The position numbers and the translations under genes are program-made. From Acanthosoma haemorrhoidale (taxonomy: Eukaryota; Arthropoda; Insecta; Hemiptera; Acanthosomatidae), in assembly GCA_930367205.1 (NCBI GenBank), contig OV884015.1, forward strand, positions 75,531,341 to 75,595,340: a stretch of DNA of 64,000 nucleotides, written 5' to 3'. The notes below the pieces were generated by a model. It was not told where the DNA came from, ran no database searches, and was given only the letters and a program-made list of their open reading frames with translations. Within the stretch, counting starts at the first letter, position 1. Every line of letters starts with the position of its first letter. Shown here piece by piece: positions 46,195 to 57,031 of this stretch.

Positions 46195-46680
46195 TATTAT
46201 TATTTTTTTCTAACAACTAATTTTCACAAATTAATATGTACTGCATATGTCTGTCAGGTTCTTTTTTCTTTTTTTAATTTAGTTTAAATGACCTAAGCCT
46301 TCAAATCTTCTTTCTCCAGGACATCTCACATAAGGAATCTATTGCTGGTATGTCAAAACATCATCCATTAGAAAATGCGAAACAAATCTAAAATCATTCT
46401 TACATCTACCTAAGCTGATATCCCACCAAATACAACCATACAAATAAATGTTTAATATTATTATTTAGAGAAAATCTTAAAAGAAGACTCCTGTAAATTA
46501 GTATTTGGTGTAAAAATTAGTTTAAAAAAAAAAAAAAAAGCTAGATGTCTCCTACAAAACATCTTTTATTATGGATATTACATCATATTTTACCTAGTTA
46601 GGCATCCTCAGGACTACAACTCACATAAAAAACATAAATTTACATACATGAAAAATAATTGTATTATTTTAAGTGTTTAT
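46195..46680 (-). repeat. Composite tail unit (families 2 and 1), copy B
   Basis: It contains the family 2 core (46195-46275), a spacer, an A15 run (46525-46539) and the family 1 core (46535-46615). Order and length match the unit at 45565-46040, so the pair looks like a degenerate direct repeat. Confidence 0.5.
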
Positions 46681-46744
46681 ATCTTCTCTCTGCTCATTTA
46701 CAAGACTTGATATAGAAGAATGAGTTTAACATTTTAATATCTAT

Positions 46745-47130
46745 CTTTTATGATTTTTTTTGGGGGGGGGGTCACGGGGCTCAACATCATATCCTTAGTT
46801 TTATTTACACTTATGCTGAGACCAACTTTTGCAGCTTCAAGCTGGAATCTTATTATACTATCTTCAATGTTTTGAAAAAGCTTGGCCAATAGGCAAGTAT
46901 TATCAGTAAACTCAAGAAACTACAATTGGTCTGATAGGCCTCACTGGATGTTTTTTTTGTTTGACCCAACTTTGCTGTCATGATAGCATCTAAAACCACC
47001 ACAAAGAGAGTTGGTATAATATATATCTTGGCAAACTCCAGATTTGGTTTGTATAGCCCTTCATGAAGAATAGCCATAAATGAAGTTATTATCTGCTGAA
47101 ATGTATCATTGGTCTCATTCCTCAAAAAAG
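46745..47130 (-). pseudogene. Decayed LINE reverse transcriptase fragment
   Basis: The minus-strand translation gives HEGLYKPNLEFAKIYI, then PTLFVVVLDAIM, which is the region before the polymerase active site in LINE reverse transcriptases. A further stretch LEFTDNTCLLAKLFQNIED is a mutated form of the FADD active-site box, followed by AAKVGLSISVNKTKDMM. At least one stop interrupts the frame, and the active-site aspartates are partly lost (FTDN). Non-functional. Clade uncertain. Confidence 0.7.
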
Positions 47131-47389
47131 TACAAATTTATATATTATATTTTAGAGATTGGTCGACTAAATGCCATCATACACTCTTCTCATAAACCCC
47201 CATCAGAGATAGTGAGGACCATATAAAAGAAGGAAGAGGGACCTGGATGGTGGAAGGCACTGCAGAGGAGAAAAATACTCATTAATTGTTGTTAGTACAT
47301 CAAAATGTATATCTTTTCCAAAGAAAGCTTTTGGTTAAACTCTAAAAAAAAACTTTCCTACATTATTTGTAAATATAAGAAGGGGCCTA

Positions 47390-48330
47390 AGAAAAATTTA
47401 CCTGTTTGCCGCCCTTCCTCTTCTTAAATCCGACCCAGCACATTTTTGATGATTTCAATCTTCTTAATTATTTCTTAATAACACCCAATATCCTCCTACC
47501 TGTCTAGAAAATAGCCCACTTAGGAACATTGGCATGTTTTTTTGCCATAACTGTCATTTTCCTTTTTCCAACTAAAAATCCTTTTCTATCCGTATGTCAC
47601 ATCAATTTATGGACAATGTGTTTAGGATAACCATCTCTTTTATACATTATTTTTTACCCAAAGGAGTATTATTAAATAAGTCTGTTAGAAACTTTATCAT
47701 AGAAATTTCATAATTTTGGTTGTGGAAAGAGTAATTATGGATCCTTATGTTGGTGTTGGAGGCATTCCTATATATTTCTCATGAATACTCCAATGCCTTT
47801 TCTAACAATCGATATACCCAGGATATTTATCTGTCTATTATTTTCTTGCTCTATAGTAAATTTAATATGATTGATAACATTATTTATGTAAGAGAGAAGT
47901 CTCACAGTTTCACAAACACGGGCACTTGCAAGAAAGTCATCAAAATACCTCACCCACTATTCTATTTTGTTTAAAAAAAAGCTTAATATAATACTGCAAT
48001 GGGTATCAGACATAACATTGTTCAAGACAGTCCATGAGTAGATCTGCTAACAATGGACTTAAGGGTTATTCATCGCAAGTCCTTTACTGTATTGATACCA
48101 CATGCCCTGGGACTGAAAACAGTTTTGCTTTTAGCAAATGTGGGGTAATGTCAACAGTTCCAGGGGTATCATTTGATTGAAATCTTCATAATTCTTACAA
48201 TGGTCCATTAGACTATATTCCTCCTTAGGCGAGATACTGGAGAAAAAGTTGATAAAATTCAAACAATGTTTGACCTGTATGATGTTTTCAGAACCTACAT
48301 GAAGCTAAAAACTAGAGCTTTTGAACACAC
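47390..48330 (-). pseudogene. Decayed Penelope-like reverse transcriptase
   Basis: Across several frames, the minus strand shows NPLSPLLADLLMDCLEQC near 48000-48060. It then has RYFDDFLASARVCE with INHIKFTIEQENN and INILGISIVRKG (47770-47953), and next a degraded segment with HNYSFHNQNYEISMI-like sequence near 47700. YFDD with the pattern IKFT-E-E-N... and INFLDI-type sequence is characteristic of Penelope-like reverse transcriptases. Several frameshifts and stops make it inactive. The GIY-YIG nuclease was not found. Its 3' direction points to the tail cluster at 45.1-46.7 kb. Confidence 0.65.
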
Positions 48331-48334
48331 AGGG

Positions 48335-49760
48335 AGTAAAGATGAGCCGGATCTATGCAGTTATCAATGAGATTGGCTTATCTAGCCCATCAGGAAACTT
48401 CACATGCGTTTCAGTTATTGTATCACAGCAGAGATAAAAGATTGACAAAATCTTTGGAAATTAAATTAAATACTATTAATTCAAATTTTCTAAGCAAGCA
48501 GGTGGACTTTAAGTGTAACCCCCTGCTTAGTGATCTGTCACCTCTAGCCCTGGCCATCTAGCCTAAAGCCAGCACGAGGTCTAACGCCTTCCTGTTAGTT
48601 AGCATTATAAGGAAATACTGGCCTTCTTCTATATGATTGGTTTATTCCCTAGTTTTTTTTTGCTTTACATGTATTTTGATGTAAATATAATAAATTAATA
48701 ATGTAAAAAACAATTCACAATAAACTGAAAAATATAGCAGGAATATGGATTTGATGTGAAAGATATTCACATAAAAATTAAAGAGAAATGTCTACCGATT
48801 AATTTAATCAGTTTGTGTTTGTAAATAAGAGATGGATTCTTACTTTAATGATTTCATAAAAATAAATAGATTTGACATTTCATCCCTTCCAGCCCAATAA
48901 ATGGGCCCAAATACTCCATATTGCCATGTTTGGCAATTCATGTGATACATAGATAATTTGAACTTACAGAATAAGTATAAAAACAATAAAAATAAACTGA
49001 AAGATAAAGAAAAATGTCAATGTTCATACTCACAGTTGAGCATGAATTTATTTATGCTTTCAGCAGCTAACACTGTCATTTTAAAGGGTTAAAAAATGGC
49101 AAGAAATCATTTGCAACAATGGTTCCCCCATTTTGTAACCCTGAGGTTACCAGGTTTGCATTTTATACAGTTTTACCATAACCAGATAGTTAGATTGAAG
49201 ATCCTCCTTAAAAGGAAGGATCTGTGCTGTGCAGGTAGCACATTTTAATCCATATATTGTTGTGATATTTTGATGTGGTGATTTTTGATGGTGTTTTTTA
49301 TATAAACTCAAATTTAGCGGGCATAAATGAACGGTATACGATCCATGGATCACGGTTCATTTATGTTTTGAACACTATTCATTGCGTTGTGTCCAATGTT
49401 AATAGTATACAATAAACAATATCAAGAAATAAATATAAATGATTTAATATTGAATTTGTTAACTTCAAAACAAGAAAAGTAATAATATCCGAAACAACTG
49501 GCATTGGACAACCAGTTAAAAGATCATGAAAGCAGCGGAAAGGTACGAGGGATAGAATACCGGTAAGCTCGCTCATTCATCTTTGACCCGGCAGGAGAAC
49601 AACACTAGGTAAAACTGGCCAGTAAATATTATAGCAAGGTACATTGTAACTTTATATATTTTTTAATTGTAAATTTATAACATACGTGTAACTCATGTAT
49701 CAATTTGTTAATAAACAACTTTCCTTTTGCCAGAAGTTTCCTTTACAAGGACAATACAAG
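48335..49760. repeat. Mixed repeats, no gene assigned
   Basis: 48715-48905 matches 7390-7560 in inverted orientation. A plus-strand frame at 48355-48561 and a minus-strand frame at 49147-49353 (68 codons, with KCATCTAQ) carry no recognised domain. The latter might be a terminal exon or an old transposon piece. Confidence 0.35.
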
Positions 49761-49764
49761 TCTT

Positions 49765-50335
49765 GAGAAAGGCCAGAAACAAAGCTTGATGATGATGAAT
49801 TAAAGGCTTTAGTAGAGGCCAATCAACATCAGGCTAGTAGAGAAATTTAAAAACCCTTAAACATCAGCTATAATTCTGTTATACGACACCTTCATGCTAT
49901 TGGGAAAACAAAAAAAAATGGCCCAGTGGGTGCCACATGACTGATCGCCAGAAACTTTGTTGAAATATTTGTCAGTTAACATTAAAAAAAAAATAGGTGA
50001 TCTTAAAATGGAAGTTTTACCACATCCACATTATACACCTGACTTGTCACCAACTGACTACCATTTTTTCAGAGTGCTAGACGCATTTTTAAAAAACAAA
50101 ATATTACAAAATGGAAAATTTTTATTTCTCGAATTTATTGATTCAAAGCCAAAAAGTTTCTTTTAAGAAGGGATAAAAAAACCTAGTTGGGTGTTGGGAG
50201 AAATTTACTGTAGCTAATGGAAGTTATTCTGAATAAAAATAGTACCGTTGTACTATTACTTTTGTACTTTGTTTTTTCTTTAATTTTTGCCTCATACCCT
50301 AGGAACTGACATTTCATATGATCTAGCCTGATAAT
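49765..50335 (+). pseudogene. Internally deleted mariner transposase relic, copy 2
   Basis: Fragments run in order. First comes ETKLDDDELKALVEAN, then YNSVIRHLHAIGKTKK with QWVPHD, which corresponds to the DNA-binding half. After the gap comes GDLKMEVLPHPHYTPDLSP / TDYHFF and FLFLEFIDSKPKSFF from the C-terminus. The catalytic core between is missing at the same point as in the copy at 7735-8320, just after the WVPH block. The 69-codon frame at 49957-50166 is the longest intact part. Confidence 0.75.
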
Positions 50336-50339
50336 AGAT

Positions 50340-53300
50340 TCATTTATGATAAAACAGGATTTTTTAATCAAACCCAGTCCTAAAGAGGCTTTTTAAGAGG
50401 GTCTCCAATAAGTATTTAAAAAATTTCCTAACTGATTTGTGCCTTATTATAAGTAACTGTAGACAATGACTAGACTGGAAACTATACAATGTATATTCAA
50501 GATCCATTAGATATTCAAGATTTTGAATATTCAAGATGTATATTCAAGTGCAGCATCCTGTGCTTCCAGTATATGATACACATTTTATTGAAATTTTGTA
50601 ATAAAAATCTTTTTTAGGATGGTTCTGAAAACAAAAAAATTGACAATGGATAATTTTCAGATTACAATTTATACAATTACTGATACAATACCTGACCTTA
50701 ATGACAGCCGACAGGACAGCTTTATGTTCCTGAGCTGGTATGGATTTTTCAATAAATATCAATTAACAGGCATAACAGTAATTATTATATATACTTGTCT
50801 GTAGGATTAAAGAAATAATCAAGTATTTTAATAATTACATTGAGTGACAAAAAGTTTTTAAGGTCTTTAAAAACATTAAAAATGACAAAAAATTGATAAT
50901 TTAATTCTAACCACGATTGGTTACATTTACATAAAAAAAAGTATGGCTTTTGTTTTCTGTAATCAAAATTTATTATACTTTTGAACTATTGAATGAATAT
51001 GGTACACATTTAACAATGTAAAATAGTTTTAATTTCAATCTTAGCAAGTAAAAACTACTTTTTTATATTATACATCTGTAAGTCTTTTATGTCATACTGA
51101 TTGGGAGGAAAAGAAATTATTTTTTTTTAATGGAACTAATTTATTTTTAATTAAAATATTACAAATATCTTGATTTTTCCCCTTTAACCAAACCATATTA
51201 AAACCTTTTTGGGTCATTTCATAAAACATAGTTTGTCTGTTTTGTTTTGCAAATATGTACATACAAATCTTTCTTACTTTTTTCTTCTTCTATAAAGAAT
51301 TTTACTGAATATTTGTGCATTTAATGTGATTCTGCTCAAAATTATATTTATGTTGTTTCTTTAGAGTGATTGCATCCAAAGTTATAAGTTAGTCCAAATG
51401 AAATAATGATACAAATTGACCTTTATAATTTTATTTGTTTCAATAATTAAGTTAATTAAAAAGTGAACTAAAAGTTAAGTTTAGTATCAGCATAAGAACG
51501 TGTGGAAAATGGCTGTAATACTTAAATTTCTCAAAAATGAATAATATTTCTAAAATCTAAACCCTGACATCATATTTATCAAATTTTTAAAAATAAATTA
51601 CTCTTTTCTATAGTTTTTGTTATAGTACTTTTCACCTGTCCAATTAAGATAGCCTTGTTTATAAACGAACTATTTACATTAAACAGAGAAAATTTTCCAA
51701 AAATATATTTTATCTTAATTTTTTCTATATGCCACCCCTTTTTGGACCATTCAAAGTTTAATTTAATGCAAAAAATATGTTTACATAAGCTATTAAAAAT
51801 ACATATTTTTCTTGGAAAAAAATCAAAAAAAATTTTTAAAACTTATGGCAGGGGCTCATATAATGTACTAGCCATACTATCTGACAACCCAATTTGCTAG
51901 TTAAATTATTTCTTTCTAACGGCTCACATTAAATTGTAACTACAAATGACCATCCTTCCAAGATGAGGAGCCAATCAAAAATCAACCATCGTTAACCACA
52001 AGCTTAGGGAGGCTGGAAGCAACCAAAGAATACCAATGCAAGACGTAACTTGAGGAATATCCACTAAAGGGGACCTCATCAGTCACTCAGGACTGGAATG
52101 TAAAACTGTTCAACAATATACAGGTTCTAAAGCAATCCGAACAAGGAGTTTATCAGTTTCACCCAGTAGAGTTTGAACAATGTTAGCCAAGGCTAGTAAG
52201 TCTGTTCATCAGGTGACCTGTAACTTTTCAACCCAACAACCTTTAAGGAACCAGGCACCACAGGTTGAACTATTAAACAATAATATTCTCTGTTATGTTT
52301 TGAAACGAGTAAAAACTCTTTCTATCTTGGTTCCTTCTTATTAACATACTTCATGAAAAACCATTACAACTCATCGTTTCTCAAGTATTTTTTAATGCTT
52401 AAGCGATTGGAACATGAGCCCGAAAACCAGGTGCATAAGACCAATCACTTTGTTAGCGGGTTGTGATTTTTAATTTTTATTTGCAAGCAAATAAGTAAAT
52501 ACCTTTTACAGCATTTAAATGACCAGATTTATGGTATTTTGTAGTACAAATTACTTTTACTCGAAAATGAAGTAACTTAGATTGTACATACGAGTAATGA
52601 AACAGCAATTATAAGAAATGCAACTTTTTCCCCATTCCCTCTTTTGGACTTTGACTTCAAATACAAAAAGTAAGAGGAAAAACAAAAGTAAACTTCATAA
52701 GATTTTTTGCGAATGAAGCTGTATGTACAAATCTAGTTTTGACATTTATTCCCCAGAGCCACACAAATAAAGCTAACATTGGTTCGACTTGTTTGCTTCT
52801 TTGTCAACTTCATTTTTGCCAAAAAAAGAAGAACCTTTTGCAATTTCAGTCCAGTCTTTAACTAGGTACATTCAATAATTGGTTATCTACAAATTCATCA
52901 TCATAAGTAGTCAACTTAGGGTACACAAAATCTAAGTCTAACCAATCCTTATTTTTATCTTAAAATCAACTACTGCTTGATTCTCCCCACCTCTTTCATA
53001 AATGTGAACAAAAGTATATCTGTTTTACCTTTGAGAAGTTCGAATTTCTTTTTTTTTTTCATGTTATTTCTTCTAAAGCTAGCTCAGAGTTGCTACTAAA
53101 AGCCATCTAAGTCTCAAAAAATTTAAAAAGGTTTTAAACGACATTATTTAATCTTTTTAAACAAGTATTTAAGTTTGTAAAATAGAACTACTAGTGATTC
53201 AAATCACAGATGCAAATTAAAGAGAGTAGGTGAATTAAATGTTGCTATTGTGAAGGAACTCTGAAATGAGATATTTTTATTGTGATTTTGGCCCCACTTT

Positions 53301-53685
53301 ACTTTTTCTTTGGTTTTTAATCGTTAAAATTGTAAATAAGCTTCGTTTATCATTTTCTTTTCAACGATTTTTTAACAACGATCCTACCGACCAAGGTCAC
53401 AGTCGGTCGCACCTAATCTTTTCATTTTCCTGCACGTTCATACTTTTGTTTGTTATTTTCCTACGGCACAAACTCGTAACTAACACAAAAAAAAAAAAAA
53501 GAGTAAGGAACAAGCATTCATTAAGTACTTATAAATCACAAAGTTGCCATTTTCATTGAGTCCGGTAGCTTTTGAGGTTCCAGACCTATTAACTCGTTAG
53601 TGCTAATAGACTCGTTAGTAGTAACGTTGTAAACAAATATTAAAATTAGATATTTCTTGTTAAATACACCTCAGTTTACGTAACT
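50340..53685. other. Unassigned stretch
   Basis: About 3.3 kb, very AT-rich, with homopolymers. Several frames of 60-80 codons lack domains. No gene supported. Confidence 0.4.
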
Positions 53686-53688
53686 TAC

Positions 53689-53935
53689 CTTCCTGCTATT
53701 AAATCCTAGAATATCAATCAAAAATTTTGTCGTGATGCTACATAATAACAAGGTAGTTTCGGCTGTTCGGTTGGCTTCTCCTTGCTATAGAATTAGAGAG
53801 CTCTGCGATGTTCGTTTTCGCTACCGAGATAAAAAATGTGACTTCATGCAGCCGTATAACTTCAATTCGCGGATTGCATTGCATTATGTGCAATTTATCA
53901 TCGTATTGATACGATTGCGCACAAGCTTCTGAGAC
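53689..53935 (-). other. Possible untranslated exon or old repeat
   Basis: A GC-richer island ends on the minus strand at a consensus donor (GGAAG|GTAAGT at 53689/53688). A 49-codon frame from about 53876 stops within it. It could be a non-coding first exon of a leftward gene or a transposon remnant. There is no supporting promoter or partner exon. Confidence 0.2.
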
Positions 53936-53939
53936 ACTT

Positions 53940-55810
53940 TAAGAAAATTTATTTTCTATAAATGAAAGATAAAAAAAACAACATAAAAATAAAGCTATAA
54001 TTTTTACAAAAAATAAGACCCTCATATAAACAACTGTATTCTCATTTATGATTTCCCTATTCCGTGGTCCAAATCTATCAAGTTTTTTGAATCAGCTGTA
54101 GATAAAAGATTGACATTCTCATAGCACTAAAATTGGTTGGCTCGGTTTAAAAGTTTAAAGTTTCATACGCAAAATGTGGAAAAACATGGCACTCTCGGGT
54201 GCATGTGCGTCACTCACATACATGTATTTGTAAAATCTGTACCTAAAAATTTATATATAATGGTTGTGGGCCACGGCAGTTTAACTAGCTTATTGTGGGA
54301 CTGCTTAGGTCAATTTCTATGGTTGACTTCACATGCTGGAGCCATGTTGAGAAAGGAAATGGCCCTCGAAAATTGAAGTCTGTCCATAAGCCATCCCACT
54401 GTCTAGCAGTTTGGATATACTAAGTGAAAGAGTGAGAGAGAACTGGAAAATTCTAATACAGGAAAATCTCGTTGTATAGGTGTATTTGTAAAAGGCAAAT
54501 CCTGTCTACTAATGCAATTCAATATGAAAAATAATAACCTTGGATGAGATAATAGCACAGGTAGCGATATTCATAATGAGGAAATAGTTTATGGGGAATC
54601 TGTCCCTTTTCTGCTTAGAATACTTGCATTTTTCGATTGCATGGAATTTTGTCCTGCGATATGTAAATTCGGGGCCTAGGCTTTACTGCCGTAAAGGTAC
54701 CTTTGCTCCCAAGGCTATCATATTGTCTGCTGGACATTACTTATCTATAAGCATAATGATGCAGTTAGCCCTTAATAAAGATTAGTAATAGGTTAGAATT
54801 TAATAGAAAGATTAAAATCAAAAAGGAATTATGTCTGATTAGGGATCGATAATTTAGTCCACCTTTCGTTCACCAAAGGTAATTCGTGACAGATAGATCA
54901 AAAAGTATTTATTAATTTATCCTCAATTATTAATCAAAAAAATTCTAATCTTACCCTTTGTTAATTCTAGTTATTAGAATTATAAGACAATAATATGAAT
55001 GATTTTGCATAAGAAATAAATCATACGAATTGCGAAGAATAAGATTTTTATTAAATTCAAGAGGAATGTCATAAATGAAGAAAATGAGCAAAACAATAAT
55101 AACGAAATTGCATAATAGATTACATCAATTATTTCCTGCTCATAGAAAGTATAAAAAGGGACATATTTTGTTACTTTAAAGAAACATTCCTGTTTTACAA
55201 CAAATTTATAGAAAACACTGAACAATTAGCCACTATACGCTTGTTCTTTATTATTTTAAATCATCATTATACCAAAAGATCAAACATATTGGATTTAATT
55301 GTCTCTAATTATGGGATGGTATGAACATAACTTGGTAACGGCTATTGTTATTAAATTTAAATTTAAATAAATTCTGAGCTGTGACTGGCTCCTTGTACTG
55401 CTTTTTCCTTGTTTTTCAAGTTCCTTGTCCTACCCCTTGCCTTATCTACACAGCCCTTCCTTCCACCTTCCCCCTTTTCTAAGGGGGTGGCGTATCTCTT
55501 TCTTTTTCACGGTTAACAGAGTGCCTTTTAACATGGAGGAACTATCCAGTGGGTTTGTGGCTTTTAACTTCCATTATAGGTGGATAACTATTTATTTAGT
55601 TACTCCCTACTTCTTATTTTCAACCCAGGTCAAGACAATGGTTTACGGCTTGTCCAAGGGTCTTGGAGAAGAGAAGGCTCTTCTTGCCACCCCCTTTCTA
55701 CATCGCATTTACGTGGTGGTTCCACATATGGCAGTCCTAGATCATTCCATGTGAAAACGAGCCTGTGCATCTAAATTCCTAAATGTACAAACACGATATA
55801 CTTGAAATAT
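53940..55810. other. Unassigned stretch
   Basis: AT-rich, apart from a pyrimidine-rich patch at 55390-55510. A 109-codon frame at 55425-55754 has no recognised domain. No gene supported. Confidence 0.35.
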
Positions 55811-55814
55811 ATAT

Positions 55815-56626
55815 TGTCGGGTCGTCACGAGGGGGTGCCTAGTTACTCTGACGGGTCTTACTACTGTACTATCTGACTCCATATTTGATAGGTATGTGCC
55901 CCAACAGTGCACTATGTTCAGGAGAAGAGGTATAGGGTAGGTATTGTAGGTAGTTTATGTGGTCTTGGAATGACCACGAATCCACTCTCGGTATCTGAGG
56001 GTAGGTGAAAACCGTCCGGATCCCAAAGGCGAGTGTGAACCGGAGAGAAGCAGACTGGATTGCCGTGGGAGACACACTAGGTAAAGTTTGTAGAGACACG
56101 GTAACCGTCGTCCGCGAGGGAGAGGTCTCTCCCAAGGAGGTGCTAGTTTTAGCGAGACGAAGGCAGAGAATCCCAATAGGAAAGTGTGGGGTCTGACAAG
56201 GCCGGACTAAAACATAGCGAGGTTAGGAAAGAGAGATGCAGAGGTTATCATAAATGAGAAGGCCAAATTTTGAAACATCAGTGCAGCTGCAAGTGCCAGT
56301 CTAGAGAGCCTTAGTTAGAATGATTTATCGGCTAAAACTAGGGGGTATATATATCTCCAAGTAGCCAATGATCTGGGGTTTTATTCGGACCAACCAAACC
56401 GCAGCGTTACGGCGACGCTTGCCTTTTCTAGACTGGGACCTACTACCTCTGACTAGTTTTTGCAGCTGCGTCTTTTATTGTTTACAATATTTACACTGGT
56501 ATGACTTATGGTTTGGTAATGTTATTTACATTTGTTGAAATTAATTACAACATATTATAACTAATTTACAATATATATACAATGGAGTATAGGGTGATTT
56601 ATCTTATGTAGTTAGCGATCGCTACA
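55815..56626 (-). mobile_element. Solo LTR related to the gypsy element's LTR
   Basis: It starts TGTCGGGTCGTCACGAGG and ends GTTAGCGATCGCTACA, matching both ends of the intact element's LTR, which starts TGTCGGGGCGTCACTAGG and ends GTTAGCGGTCGCTATA. An internal block near 55870-55920 (TCTGACTCCAT, GATAGG, ATGTGCCCC, GCACTATGTTCA) also matches. At about 812 bp it is longer than 662 bp and otherwise diverged, so it comes from a sister family. No gag-pol lies beside it, indicating LTR-LTR recombination. The target duplication is obscured by flanking AT repeats. Orientation is inferred from the intact element. Confidence 0.8.
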
Positions 56627-56629
56627 CAT

Positions 56630-56990
56630 ATATATTTTTAATATGCACAATTCATGTATCATGTAATATATTCGATATATGTTTAGCTCTTTTTTTTGTA
56701 GATGGACCATAGATAAATTTAAAAAATCGGAAATAATTCTTCTAAAAGGGACATTATTAATAATATATAGAACGTATTTTTCATTTAGTATTTAGTATCG
56801 ACGGTATCGGTTGCAGAAGATCATAATCACGGGGGCTAGTAAGAAAAAGAGGATACCATGAAAACTGACAAGGTCCTTTTCCATTGTATGTATGGCCCGG
56901 CCGGAAAATCGTTCATGAAATGGATACTTTTTATAATATGTACAACACTTTGACAGGTAGAAAAAAAAATCTAAAAAAGATGAATAAGGA
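56630..56990. other. Upstream region of the six-exon gene
   Basis: AT-rich DNA separates the solo LTR from the core promoter at 56994. No further element recognised. Regulatory sequence of the gene would be expected here, possibly including the LTR. Confidence 0.4.
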
Positions 56991-56993
56991 GGC

Positions 56994-57027
56994 TATATAA
57001 GACGCCGATGGCGTGGGCAATTCCAGT
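56994..57027 (+). promoter_or_regulatory. Core promoter: TATA box and initiator
   Basis: TATATAA at 56994-57000 is followed by CCAGT at 57023-57027, close to the arthropod initiator TCAGT. The initiator A at 57025 lies 31 bp from the first T of the TATA box, the standard spacing. Transcription would start about seven bases before the ATG at 57032, giving a very short leader. The in-frame ATG at 57008 would then lie upstream of the transcript. Confidence 0.6.
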
Positions 57028-57031
57028 AAAT

